From positions 186,001 through 250,000 of the forward strand of contig JBGRQA010000006.1 in NCBI GenBank assembly GCA_041725895.1: a stretch of 64,000 nt of DNA, given 5' to 3'. The DNA comes from JBGRQA01 sp041725895 (lineage in GTDB: Bacteria; Bacteroidota; Bacteroidia; Bacteroidales; Marinifilaceae). Below the pieces are notes generated by a model. It was not told the DNA's origin, did not search any database, and saw only the letters and a list, made by a program, of their open reading frames with translations. Both the position numbers and the translations under genes were made by a program. Position 1 is the first letter of the stretch, and the number at the start of each line of letters is the position of its first letter. This document shows positions 1-7,936 of the stretch, in pieces.

Positions 1-54
1 AATCCTCCCAAAACTCAAATCATTCATCCCAAAATACTAAAACCTCTACAGCAC

Positions 55-74
55 GGTCAGGACATGTCCTGACC
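55..74. repeat. REP-like palindrome, copy 1
   Basis: A perfect 20-bp palindrome, GGTCAGGACATGTCCTGACC, preceded by AGCAC and followed by a conserved CaACCATTAA flank. It is the upstream member of three copies that bracket the Y1 transposase gene. The surrounding bases (AATCCTCCCA boxes at 1-10, 82-91 and about 109) recur around copy 3, so the full repeat unit is nearer 100 bp. The asymmetric flank gives all three copies the same orientation, as expected of REP sequences mobilised by a RAYT. Confidence 0.8.
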
Positions 75-129
75 CAACCATTAATCCTCCCAATAAAAGA
101 AATCACCTAAATCCTCCCCAAATTATCCC

Positions 130-714
130 TTGAAAAATCACCCTCTCTCAAAAAAATACAATAACTTAATACGAATCAATCAAAGACTCAAGCAAATGCA
201 TTATCCGAGACGCAAGAAGATACGCCATCCCAGCCACGACTATTCAAAAGGAGGATGGTACTTTATTACCCTATTCACCAGATTGGGAGTACATCACTTC
301 GGAAAAATTCATTCGGAAAAGATGCACCTATCGCCTATAGGAGTAATTGCCGAAAAATTTTGGATTGAAATTCTCCAACATGCACCACATGTAAAATTAG
401 ATACCTTTGTGGTCATGCCCAATCATCTTCATGGCATACTAAAAATGCAAGCACCAGAAGGCTTTCAAAAAGGTATAACATTCCGATCAAATTCCTTCGG
501 ACCACAACCCAAGGGTTCCTTACAAGTAATTTTAGGCCAATACAAAGCTGCAGTAACCCGTTATGCCAGAAAAAACGGGTGCCTGATATTTGATTGGCTT
601 CCCAGATTCGATGACCGTATCGTTCGATCGGAAAAGGACCTCCCAAGAATTCGCCGATACATCCGCAACAATCCACAAAAATGGTGGGAAAAATATGGGG
701 CATCACCTCAATAA
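130..714 (+). CDS. REP-associated tyrosine transposase (RAYT, Y1_Tnp/HUH family)
   Basis: A 194-residue single-strand DNA transposase-like protein of the Y1 (IS200/TnpA-REP) superfamily. The metal-binding HUH motif is H99-L-H101 inside PNHLHGI, preceded by the usual hydrophobic VVM strand. The candidate nucleophile is Y138 in GQYKAAVTRY. The C-terminal RIRRYIRNNPQKW segment is typical of RAYTs. Translation may start at Met23 (base 196), because the first 22 residues add nothing recognisable. Length fits the family and no disruption is seen, so it could be active. Three REP-like palindromes at 55, 749 and 857 flank it, the usual arrangement of a RAYT with its cognate REPs. RAYTs are domesticated relatives that spread REPs rather than moving as classical insertion sequences. 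Family assignment is firm; activity is inferred. Confidence 0.9.
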   Translation: MKNHPLSKKYNNLIRINQRLKQMHYPRRKKIRHPSHDYSKGGWYFITLFTRLGVHHFGKIHSEKMHLSPIGVIAEKFWIEILQHAPHVKLDTFVVMPNHLHGILKMQAPEGFQKGITFRSNSFGPQPKGSLQVILGQYKAAVTRYARKNGCLIFDWLPRFDDRIVRSEKDLPRIRRYIRNNPQKWWEKYGASPQ

Positions 715-748
715 ATTCCCTCCCAATTCATTCTCCTCGAATTAGCAC

Positions 749-768
749 GGTCAGAGCATGCCCTGACC
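749..768. repeat. REP-like palindrome, copy 2 (imperfect)
   Basis: GGTCAGAGCATGCCCTGACC, the same palindrome with one mismatched pair in the stem. The AGCAC leader and ACCATT trailer are kept. It lies 35 bp after the transposase stop codon, in the same orientation as copies 1 and 3. Confidence 0.75.
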
Positions 769-856
769 TGACCATTCCTCCTCCTTCAAAATAATCACTA
801 AAAATCCTCCCATTTCAAATACCTCCATCCCCAAAACACAAAATCCAATATAGCAC

Positions 857-876
857 GGTCAGGACATGTCCTGACC
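857..876. repeat. REP-like palindrome, copy 3
   Basis: A perfect repeat of copy 1 with the TAGCAC leader and CGACCATTAA trailer. The 60 bases before it (AAATCCTCCCA, then CAAAT, CATCCCC and similar blocks) match those before copy 1, so a unit of about 100 bp has been duplicated on both sides of the transposase gene. Confidence 0.8.
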
Positions 877-963
877 CGACCATTAAACCTCTCATAAAAA
901 AATTCCCCCCCCTATTGCACTGGTAAGACACACACTGCCCCAAGCATTACACCTCAAAAATCC

Positions 964-999
964 CATAAAAAAACCGCCATCCCAAAAGGAATGGCGGCC
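964..999 (-). terminator. Rho-independent terminator of hflX
   Basis: On the minus strand a GC-rich stem (bases 974-980 pairing with 991-997) is followed by a run of seven T. It lies just past the hflX stop codon. Confidence 0.8.
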
Positions 1000-1021
1000 T
1001 CAAATATCTTAAATCCGGAAT

Positions 1022-2248
1022 CTAATCCATCAAATGGGTATAGTCCTGGTAAAGGAAATCATTATAGGGGAAACGGGCAGAGTGAATCTCACGAACCTGC
1101 TCGTAAACTTTGGCCTTAAATTCCTCGATATTGTTCTTCTCCTTAGCCGAAATAAAAACGCAAGGTGTTTCCCCTTTGGCTACCCACATCTGCTTCAGCT
1201 CTTCCAAACTGAAGTTTTCACGGGTTTTTGGGGTCAGATCGTCCTCATCTTTCTTCACGTAGCTAAAGGCATCAATCTTATTAAAGACCAGGTAAGTGGG
1301 TTTGGCTGTTCCATCGATCTCGGCCATGGTTTCGGTTACCACCTTAATGTGATCTTCAAAATTAGGGTGTGAAATATCCACAACGTGTAGGATCACATCC
1401 GCTTCGCGCACTTCATCCAAAGTAGATTTAAAGGATTCTACCAAATGGTGGGGCAGTTTGCGAATAAAACCTACCGTATCAGCCAGCAGAAATGGAATAT
1501 TCTGTACCACGACCTTACGAACCGTAGTATCAAGAGTCGCAAACAGTTTGTTCTCAGCAAAAACTTCCGATTTGCTAATCATGTTCATTATAGTGGATTT
1601 CCCCACGTTGGTATAGCCCACCAGTGCCACCCGAACCAGTTTGCCACGATTCTTCCTTTGGGTCGCTTTCTGTTTGTCAATCTTCTTCAGATCGTTCTTC
1701 AGCTTGGCGATTTTATCCAGGATAATCCGGCGGTCGGTTTCAATCTGGGTTTCCCCCGGTCCGCGCATTCCAATCCCCCCTCGCTGACGTTCAAGGTGAG
1801 TCCACATGCGGGTCAGGCGCGGCAGCATGTACTGGTACTGGGCCAGTTCCACCTGGGTTTTGGCATGAGCTGTCTGAGCCCGTTTGGCAAAAATATCCAG
1901 AATCAGGTTGGTACGGTCCAGAATTTTGCGTTCCAACACTCTCTCGATGTTTCGCAGTTGAGTCGGAGTCAGTTCATCATCAAAAATTACAAGATCCACC
2001 TCGTTACTAGCCAGGTAATCCTTAATTTCACCCAATTTACCGGATCCAACAAAGGTACGGGAATTGGGATATTCCAGCTTTTGGGTAAAACGTTTTACGG
2101 TTTCGGCCCCGGCAGTGAGTGCCAGGAACTCCAGCTCGTCCAGATATTCCACAACCTCCTTCTCTCCAATGTCCTGTGACTTATCGGCCAAACCGATCAG
2201 AATCGCCTTTTCCCTTTCCTTACGGGTATTGATATATGAATTCTCCAT
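1022..2248 (-). CDS. hflX: GTPase HflX
   Basis: A 408-residue ribosome-associated GTPase of the Obg-HflX superfamily, which in other bacteria splits or rescues stalled 70S ribosomes. The N-terminal HflX domain covers about residues 15-190 and ends in the hallmark GGIGMRGPGETQIETDRR. The G domain follows: P-loop GYTNVGKST (211-219), G3 DTVGF (257-261), G4 NKID (323-326), and a G5-type SAK near 367. Length is normal. The start is the ATG at 2248, followed by MENSYINTRKEREK. It is a single gene with its own hairpin terminator at 964-999. The long plus-strand ORF through it is only a shadow. Confidence 0.97.
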   Translation of the reverse strand: MENSYINTRKEREKAILIGLADKSQDIGEKEVVEYLDELEFLALTAGAETVKRFTQKLEYPNSRTFVGSGKLGEIKDYLASNEVDLVIFDDELTPTQLRNIERVLERKILDRTNLILDIFAKRAQTAHAKTQVELAQYQYMLPRLTRMWTHLERQRGGIGMRGPGETQIETDRRIILDKIAKLKNDLKKIDKQKATQRKNRGKLVRVALVGYTNVGKSTIMNMISKSEVFAENKLFATLDTTVRKVVVQNIPFLLADTVGFIRKLPHHLVESFKSTLDEVREADVILHVVDISHPNFEDHIKVVTETMAEIDGTAKPTYLVFNKIDAFSYVKKDEDDLTPKTRENFSLEELKQMWVAKGETPCVFISAKEKNNIEEFKAKVYEQVREIHSARFPYNDFLYQDYTHLMD

Positions 2249-2469
2249 TAAAATAGTTTAGCATGATCCGGAAACGAAATTCATCAACAAGATCCTTCCG
2301 GAAAAAAACAATTATCTCTCAACAAATTAGAAAAATCCTTGCAAAAATAATCAAAAGCTTTGAAAAAACTTCTTACCAAATGAGCTATTAAACAGTATCT
2401 GCTGGGAAGAGGTCCAAAATAAACTCTTTCTCCTTCCCAATTGGAAAACAAGTTCAAACATTCGTTCAC

Positions 2470-2500
2470 AAAAAAAGGTCCTGATTGCTCAGGACCTTTA
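2470..2500 (-). terminator. Terminator of the TonB-family gene
   Basis: An 11-bp perfect stem (2474-2484 with 2489-2499, AAAGGTCCTGA type) with a four-base loop and a T-run on the minus strand, about 30 bp beyond the stop codon. The rest of 2249-2526 shows no convincing gene; the 76-codon minus ORF there runs through this hairpin. Confidence 0.85.
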
Positions 2501-2526
2501 GATATGTAGTACAATATGGTATCAAA

Positions 2527-3213
2527 CTATTGTAACTGGAAGTTGATAGGCACGGTATAGGATACCTTTACGGGCTTACCCCTTTGCTTACCAGGCTTCC
2601 ATTTAGGCATGGATTTGATCACACGAATCGCTTCCTTATCAAGAGATGGATCCACCCCTCTCAAAATACGAACCTGCTCAACGTTTCCTGTCTTATTGAT
2701 CACGAAAGAAATAAACACACGACCGGTGATACCATTCTCCTGTGCAATAACAGGGTACTTAACACGCTTGTTAATCCAACCTTGCAAAGTATGAGTTCCT
2801 CCTGGGAATTCAGGCATATCCTCTACAATAACGAATACCTGAGCCTCATCTTCCTCTTCCTCCTCTTCAACGACTTCCTGGATTTCAACCTCTTCGTCCT
2901 GATCGGCTTCCGAGTCTTCAATCTCCAATTCGTCCTCAATCTCCTCTTCGTTGTCTACGATGTTCAATACATCTGAGACTTTAGGAGCTGGTGGTGGTGG
3001 TGGTGGTGGCTTAACAGGTTCCTGTCTGGTAACTGGAATCATTTCCTCCTCGGCTTCAACTTCCTGTACTTCGGCAAGACCGGTAGTTTCACTTGTATCT
3101 ACCTTCCATTCGAAAGCCAGCAGTACAATCGCCAGAGTCAGAGCCATACCAATCTCGAGAAAAAGACCTCTCTTCGTCTCCAGATCTGCTTTGGGTGACT
3201 TTTTAACTTCCAT
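2527..3213 (-). CDS. TonB-family energy transducer
   Basis: A 228-residue protein with the classical TonB layout: one N-terminal membrane anchor (about 17-36), a spacer with a polyproline run (KPPPPPPPAPK, about 68-78), a very acidic low-complexity stretch (EEEEEEDEAQ, about 117-126) and a C-terminal TonB domain (about 135-228, from MPEFPGG through VKYPVIAQENGITGRV to YTVPINFQLQ). Such proteins pass the ExbB/ExbD proton-motive force to outer-membrane TonB-dependent receptors. Bacteroidota carry many paralogs, and without neighbouring exbBD or a receptor here the partner cannot be named. The acidic linker is longer and more charged than usual. It appears monocistronic. Confidence 0.9.
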   Translation of the reverse strand: MEVKKSPKADLETKRGLFLEIGMALTLAIVLLAFEWKVDTSETTGLAEVQEVEAEEEMIPVTRQEPVKPPPPPPPAPKVSDVLNIVDNEEEIEDELEIEDSEADQDEEVEIQEVVEEEEEEDEAQVFVIVEDMPEFPGGTHTLQGWINKRVKYPVIAQENGITGRVFISFVINKTGNVEQVRILRGVDPSLDKEAIRVIKSMPKWKPGKQRGKPVKVSYTVPINFQLQ

Positions 3214-3688
3214 AATCTTCTTTTAATTTTCTTTTAAATTCAGCGTTTAAAAATAACGATTTCAATTTTATAATCAAAACTCTTATTTCTAGTCCTATAA
3301 TTTTGAGGCCTAAAGATAGGAATTTTCAGTGCAAACCATTCGAAATCGTTATAATTTTTCCAACACACACATTATTAGAGCCAATAAAAACCACCTTGAA
3401 AATTTTGTATCACAGAAGCCAGTGCACCAAAACCACTCACTTTCTGACTCTTTACAGCCTTTCCCCGATATATCTTTTGAGTGATTCTAAATTATAAGGA
3501 CAAAAAAAAGGGAGTAAAAAACCTCCCAAAACCCGAACTCATCCTACCTATACACACACACTTTACATTGCTACCAATCAATTGTCTACTAACAAACACT
3601 ATTCGGACCCTGGGAGACTTCTTACTCTGCCTAGTTCTACGCAAAGTATCCGAAAATGTTAGTCTTTAGAAAAAATTTCGACAAATCT
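3214..3688. other. Intergenic, no gene seen
   Basis: AT-rich spacer between the TonB-family gene and tRNA-Ala. Short ORFs are present but their translations are low in complexity and match nothing I recognise. It should contain the promoter of the TonB-family gene near its left end. Confidence 0.5.
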
Positions 3689-3719
3689 TTTTGCTTTTTT
3701 TAAAATTGAGCTATATTTG
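3689..3719 (+). promoter_or_regulatory. Promoter of tRNA-Ala
   Basis: TTTTG at 3689-3693 and TATATTTG at 3712-3719, separated by 18 bp. This matches the Bacteroidota sigma consensus (TTTG -33, TAnnTTTG -7). Transcription would start a few bases before the tRNA at 3730. Confidence 0.75.
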
Positions 3720-3729
3720 CCATCGCAAT

Positions 3730-3803
3730 GGGGGATTAGCTCAGTTGGCTAGAGCGTTTGACTGGCAGTCAAAAGGTCAGCGGTTCGATTCCGCTATTCT
3801 CCA
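3730..3803 (+). tRNA. tRNA-Ala (anticodon GGC)
   Basis: A complete 74-nt cloverleaf without encoded CCA. The acceptor stem is 3730-3736 with 3796-3802, with discriminator A3803. The anticodon loop is CTGGCAG (U33, anticodon GGC) on a TTTGA/TCAAA stem, and the T arm is AGCGG-TTCGATT-CCGCT. The acceptor stem has G3:U70, the alanine identity pair, which agrees with the anticodon. Confidence 0.95.
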
Positions 3804-3806
3804 CAG

Positions 3807-3840
3807 AAACTCTTCAATCGCAAGGTTGGAGAGTTTTTTG
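3807..3840 (+). terminator. Terminator after tRNA-Ala
   Basis: An inverted repeat (ACTCT..CAA with TTG.AGAGT) with a short loop and a TTTTTT tail directly after the tRNA. Confidence 0.7.
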
Positions 3841-3862
3841 TTTTTACCCCCTCAACTTCTCC

Positions 3863-4017
3863 GAATAGAACACAGATTGAACTGATCGGACTGATTCCCG
3901 CAGATCTCTTTAAGCAAAAAACACACGCACCAACAAATAATAGGACTGGCTCCTGACATCCATTGAAACCAGGAACTACTTTTGTCTCTTGCTACTTGCT
4001 ACTTGCTACTTGCTACT
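3863..4017. repeat. Dispersed 111-125 bp repeat (1 copy) plus TTGCTAC heptamers
   Basis: One copy of the unit starting GAATAGAACACAGATT and ending in a GAACTACTTTTGTC block, followed by four tandem TTGCTAC heptamers (about 3989-4016). The last heptamer contains the TAG stop codon (minus strand) of the lipoprotein gene ending at 4013. The same order of elements occurs on a larger scale at 4918-5999. Confidence 0.8.
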
Positions 4018-4645
4018 CTATCACTTTCCGCCCCGCGTAATTGTACAATATATAGTTGTCGTAATCGCCTACGGAAATTTGCACCCAGGCCACCCAGGTC
4101 TCTTCTCCCTTGACAACCTTCAGCCCAATATACTTTTCGGCCTCTCCATTCCAGCTTTCCCGATTCTGGGAGGTATTGTCCGGGTAGTACCCGGCAACAA
4201 CCATTGCTCCAGAAGTACTCCATTTCAAATTGGCGTCTTCCAGGTCCTGGTTCCGGTCCAAAATAGCAGGAACATTTAAGTCGCCTCCATCGTCAACCAC
4301 CCAGTTGCCGTTTAAAATCTCCAATCGCAGCTCTTTTGCGATCAAGCGGGCAGGTTGAACGTTCCTATCCCATCTCTCTTCCGAAACCAGGCGGTAGTCC
4401 TTCACAAAATCATTGTTGATATCCAACTCCAGGGTATGCTTGTGCCGCTCATCATGCTCCACCACCAAAGGGTTTTTCATATTGGAGAAAAACACATCCT
4501 CTCCACTGGTGCTTCCTGTTACAAAAGATTGATTTTGGGTCACCACTTCCTCATCCTCACTCTTACTACAGGCTCCCAAACAGAAACTCAAGCCAAGTAG
4601 CAAAGTCCCCAACAGGAGACTGGTATTTCCTTTTCGCATCATCAT
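4013..4645 (-). CDS. Hypothetical lipoprotein
   Basis: About 210 residues starting at the first of three consecutive Met codons (4645; 4639 is also possible). The upstream in-frame extension to 4699 is not signal-like. A hydrophobic signal (LLLGTLLLGLSF) leads to the lipobox LGAC with Cys about 24 from the last Met, followed by SKSEDEE, so it is probably a membrane-anchored lipoprotein. The mature part is rich in W, Y and acidic residues and has a conserved-looking C-terminus (WVQISVGDYDNYILYN). No known family was recognised. Its stop codon lies in a heptamer repeat. It appears monocistronic. Confidence 0.75.
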   Translation of the reverse strand: MMMRKGNTSLLLGTLLLGLSFCLGACSKSEDEEVVTQNQSFVTGSTSGEDVFFSNMKNPLVVEHDERHKHTLELDINNDFVKDYRLVSEERWDRNVQPARLIAKELRLEILNGNWVVDDGGDLNVPAILDRNQDLEDANLKWSTSGAMVVAGYYPDNTSQNRESWNGEAEKYIGLKVVKGEETWVAWVQISVGDYDNYILYNYAGRKVIE

Positions 4646-4792
4646 TCTATTTTTTAAATCTACCCTGGACCAACTATCTACCACTGATTTCCACGGCACA
4701 CAAATTTGAGGGTTTACTCCCCACTTAAAGCTATTGGGAAATTCCCATAACTACTACCCTATAGCCAGAGGCTTGTAAAATATTACCTCTTA

Positions 4793-4802
4793 GGGTCGAC
4801 CC
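4793..4802. repeat. Palindrome GGGTCGACCC upstream of the lipoprotein gene
   Basis: A perfect 10-bp palindrome within a cluster of CTACCCTAT / TAGGGT / GGGGTAGAGTAGGG blocks (4755-4820), about 150 bp upstream of the lipoprotein start. It may be an operator or just the edge of the repeat region. Nothing else is recognised in 4700-4917. Confidence 0.3.
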
Positions 4803-4917
4803 CAGGGGTAGAGTAGGGACCAAAAGTACTCTATTCCTTTGTCTTAATGACAACCGAACGCCCACAAAAACTTATCAATTGAGAAAATTGAGTGTTTTTA
4901 CCCAGAAGCGGAAACTT

Positions 4918-5850
4918 GGAATAGAACACAGATTCAACAGATGAAACTGATTCTCTCGGATCTCTTTAAATACAAAATACACGCAGAAACTATAGTATTG
5001 CTCTGACATCCATTGAACCAGAAACCAGGAACCCAAAACTCCGAATGGAACACAGATTCAACGGATGAAACTGATTCCCGCGGATCTCTTATACACAATA
5101 CAAGCGCAAAAACCACAAAATCCTTCTGACATTCACGGAACAAGGAACTAGAAACCAGAAAACCGGAATGGAACACAGATTGAACAGATGAAACTGATTC
5201 CCGCAGATCTCTTATTCACGATACAAACGCAAAAACCACAAAATCCCTCTGACATCCATTGAACCAGAAACCAGGAACCCAAAACTCCAAATAGAACACA
5301 GATTCAACGGATGAAACTGATTTCCGCGGATCTCATTAAATACAAAATACTCGCAAAAACTATAGAGTTGCTCCTGACATCCGCAGAACCAGAAAACCGG
5401 AATGGAACACAGATTGAACAGATAGGACTGATTTCCGCGGATCTCTTTAAATACAAAATACACTCAGAAACTATAGTATTGCTCCTGGTATTCACGGAAC
5501 AAAGAACAAAAAACTCAGAATGGAACACAGATTGAACGGATGAAGCTAATTCCTGCAGATCTCTTTAAACACAAAATACACGCAGAAACTATAGAGTTGC
5601 TCCTGGTATTCACGAAACCAGAAAACCGGAATGGAACACAGATTGAACGGATGAAGCTAATTCCCGCAGATCTCTTTAAATACAAAATACTCGCAAAAAC
5701 CATAGAATCACTCCTGATATTCACGGAACCAGGAACTCAGAATGGAACACAGATTCAACGGATGAAACTGATTCTCGCGGATCTCCTATTCACGATACAA
5801 ACGTAAAAACCATAAACTCGCTCCTGAAATTCATTGGAACAAGGAACTAC
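4918..5850. repeat. Tandem array of eight 111-125 bp repeats
   Basis: Eight consecutive imperfect copies begin with GAATGGAACACAGATT or close variants at about 4918, 5043, 5165, 5288, 5400, 5518, 5629 and 5740. Spacings are 125, 122, 123, 112, 118, 111 and 111 bp. Each has GATGAAACTGATTCCCGC, then GATCTCTT, a run of CAAAATAC..GCA..AACTATAG and a closing CTCCTGACATTCACGGAACC-like block. Reading frames run through it on both strands and yield repetitive pseudo-proteins (for example KLIPADLFKYKI). I do not regard these as genes. Confidence 0.9.
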
Positions 5851-5852
5851 TT

Positions 5853-5999
5853 TTGTCACTTGCTACTTGTCACTTGCTACTTGTCACTTGCTACTTGTCA
5901 CTTGCTACTTGCTACTTGTCACTTGCTACTTGCTACTTGTCACTTGCTACTTGTCACTTGCTACTTGCCACTTGCTACTTGCTACTTGCTACTTGCCAC
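5853..5999. repeat. Heptanucleotide tandem repeat, about 21 copies
   Basis: 147 bp of TTGCTAC, TTGTCAC and TTGCCAC units with exact 7-bp periodicity, directly after the eighth copy of the larger repeat. It ends 10 bp before the hemerythrin stop codon (6009, minus strand). A 7-bp unit gives open frames with LATCHLL-type translations in all frames, which are artefacts. Confidence 0.9.
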
Positions 6000-6008
6000 A
6001 TACAGCTC

Positions 6009-6431
6009 TTATACTTTGTGCAGCATAGCCTGGGGATGCTCCACCTTGTACTTCATATCCTCCACAAGTATATGCTCAAGAAACCATTTCTCAAGAAAAT
6101 TGTATACCTCCCGTCCCAATCCGGATTTGCGCTGCAGGGCCTGGGTACAGAAGCGGGCGGTATGGCCGATAAACTGATCGTGCTGGCGCTTGTGCTCATC
6201 AAATTCCGGAAAATTGATGGATTTCAGGTAGATCTCTTCCTCCTTGATATGCTCCATAAAATAATTGGTCATTTCGCCCAACACATCATGCAGCAAAGGG
6301 GTGTCTCCATCGGGATACCCACCAAGCATCAGCTGGTTCATCAGGTCGACAATCTGCCGGTGGGCCTTGTCGAAAGGCGAAATTCCAACATTGTACTCCT
6401 CTTTCCAGGCATATACGGATCCAAATTCCAT
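6009..6431 (-). CDS. Bacteriohemerythrin
   Basis: A 140-residue single-domain hemerythrin, a four-helix bundle binding O2 at a diiron centre. The expected ligands are all visible: H24 (DKAHRQ), H61 and E65 (EHIKEEE), H80 and H84 (DEHKRQH), H120 and D125 (EHILVED). The N-terminal W9..Y13-N-V-G-I is also characteristic. No signal peptide or extra domain is present, so it should be cytosolic, with a role in oxygen storage, sensing or iron handling. It faces away from the HNH-family gene across a 289-bp divergent intergenic region. The heptamer repeat sits at its 3' end, and no separate terminator is seen. Confidence 0.95.
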   Translation of the reverse strand: MEFGSVYAWKEEYNVGISPFDKAHRQIVDLMNQLMLGGYPDGDTPLLHDVLGEMTNYFMEHIKEEEIYLKSINFPEFDEHKRQHDQFIGHTARFCTQALQRKSGLGREVYNFLEKWFLEHILVEDMKYKVEHPQAMLHKV

Positions 6432-6720
6432 GGCAAAAGTTTTTTACGGTTCAACGAAGAGATGTACCCCAATTTACAAAGAATTTTTCGCCCGCATCCA
6501 ACCAAAATTCAATCCTTTTTCTTTTTTCGATAAAACCGCTTCGTTCCACGATAAACCATCCTCAAAAAAAGTTATCAATCGCATCCTTTCCCCCCAAACA
6601 ATCCCTAAAACCAACCCTTTCCTTTTTTCTTTCCCTTTCCCCTCTTCAAAGCGAAAATTAATTCGGGAGAACTACCTTTTTTTTAGTACATTTATAGGAC
6701 ACTACGTCCAAACCAACAAT

Positions 6721-7521
6721 ATGGAAATGCAAAATCAAATCTGGTCCAGAGAGGAGCTGATCCTGGCATTCAACCTCTATTGCAAACTGGACTTCGACAA
6801 CATTCATTATGAGCATCCTCAGATAGAAGCTCTGTCCAGGCTGGTGCGACGGTCTCCCAATGCCGTTGCCCTTAAACTGACCCGTTTAGCCAGTGCAGAC
6901 CCCTGCCTGCGGGAGCATTACAAACAGAACCTGCCCCAGGCGGGCAATGCCGAACATTCCATCCTCCAGGAATTCCATTCCCGGCGGGAAGTACTTGCCT
7001 TCGAAAGCGAACTGACCCTGGCCAAATTCGAGAACCAGACCATCGAAAAGAAATTCAGGGAGCAACTGCAGGGAATATACAAGCTCACCGGAGAGGAACG
7101 CCGTTCCTACATCCGCACACGGGTCAACCAGCACTTCTTTCGCAAGATGATACTGGCCAACTATCACAGCCGCTGTGCCATTACAGGGATTGACATTCCC
7201 GTACTACTGGGCGCCAGTCAAATTGTATCCTGGAAAAAGAGCAGTAAGGAGCGGCTCAATCCGCAAAACGGCATCTGCCTTTCGGCCCTCTACGATAAAG
7301 CTTTTCAGCAAGGATTGATCGGTTTCGACGAGAACTATTGCCTCATTCTCTCCCCCGAACTGGAAAAGGACTGCAGCAAACCCTTCTATCGGCAGCATTT
7401 TGGACAGCTGGCCGGACGGAAAATGACCCTGCCCCACCGGGGTGCCCCCAGCCAAAGACTTTTGAAATGGCACCGGGAGAACAAAATGCAACCCACCGTT
7501 GCCACCAATCATGCCAAATAG
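6721..7521 (+). CDS. HNH-family (HNH_2-like) putative endonuclease with altered catalytic motif
   Basis: 266 residues from the ATG at 6721. The same frame is open back to 6265, but that part is antisense to the hemerythrin and low in complexity. The N-terminal segment (WSREELILAFNLYCKL through RSPNAVALKL to LASADP, 8-61) matches the helical domain seen before HNH domains in McrA-like nucleases. The HNH core follows at about 140-205: CAITGID, LGASQIVSW, ERLNPQNGICLSALYDKAF. The position normally holding the first His (ASHI) is Gln167 here. N183 and D192 are kept, so catalysis may be lost or altered. A TACATTTA box about 35 bp upstream could be its -7 element. Its TAG stop codon forms part of the first repeat unit of the 7517-7870 array. 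Function is probably restriction-like, but this is uncertain. Confidence 0.8.
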   Translation: MEMQNQIWSREELILAFNLYCKLDFDNIHYEHPQIEALSRLVRRSPNAVALKLTRLASADPCLREHYKQNLPQAGNAEHSILQEFHSRREVLAFESELTLAKFENQTIEKKFREQLQGIYKLTGEERRSYIRTRVNQHFFRKMILANYHSRCAITGIDIPVLLGASQIVSWKKSSKERLNPQNGICLSALYDKAFQQGLIGFDENYCLILSPELEKDCSKPFYRQHFGQLAGRKMTLPHRGAPSQRLLKWHRENKMQPTVATNHAK

Positions 7522-7870
7522 AACACAGATTTAAAGGATCGAACTGATTCCCGCGGATCTATTAAAACGCAAAAACCATAGAATCGCGCCTGACATTCAC
7601 AGAATCAGGAACAAGAAACCAGGACCCAGAAACTAAAAATAGAACACAGATTGAACGGATTGGACTGATTCACGCAGATCTTTTAATGTGCAAAAACTAT
7701 AGAATCGCTTCTGACATCCACTAAACCGGAAACCAGAAACGAGAAACTCAGAATAGAACTCAGATTGAACGGATTGGACTGATTCACGCAGATCTCCTAA
7801 AACGCAAAAAACATAGAATCGCGCCTGACATCCACGGAACAAGAAACGAGGAATCAGGAACCAGAAACAA
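7517..7870. repeat. Array of three 111-125 bp repeats
   Basis: Three more copies of the 4918-5850 unit begin at about 7517, 7637 and 7751 (AATAGAACACAGATT; AATAGAACTCAGATT in the third). The array starts at the stop codon of the HNH-family gene, whose TAG is the TAG in AATAGAACACAG. Confidence 0.85.
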
Positions 7871-7881
7871 ATCCCAAGCAT

Positions 7882-7916
7882 AAAAAAAACTCACCGGACG
7901 TCTCCATCCGATGAGT
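7882..7916 (-). terminator. Orphan terminator on the minus strand
   Basis: The stem CTCACCGGA (7890-7898) pairs with TCCGATGAG (7907-7915) with one wobble or mismatch and is followed on the minus strand by eight T. It lies just beyond the gene fragment at 7937-8044, which suggests a former gene here. Confidence 0.75.
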
Positions 7917-7936
7917 GCCATTTAAATTGTATGATT

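Noticed and set aside
1445..2179. 244-codon ORF opposite hflX
   Set aside because: A shadow of the conserved GTPase; no start context or domain.
2284..2514. 76-codon ORF between hflX and the TonB-family gene
   Set aside because: It starts inside the TonB-gene terminator hairpin and has no domain or promoter.
3730..3803. tRNA-Cys reading of this tRNA (GCA anticodon)
   Set aside because: The position before the anticodon would then not be U33. The loop CTGGCAG with U33 gives GGC, and G3:U70 supports alanine.
4934..6533. Many ORFs with RSAGISFIRS- and LATCHLL-type products
   Set aside because: They arise from the 111-125 bp and 7-bp repeats and show only periodic translation, no protein-like domain.
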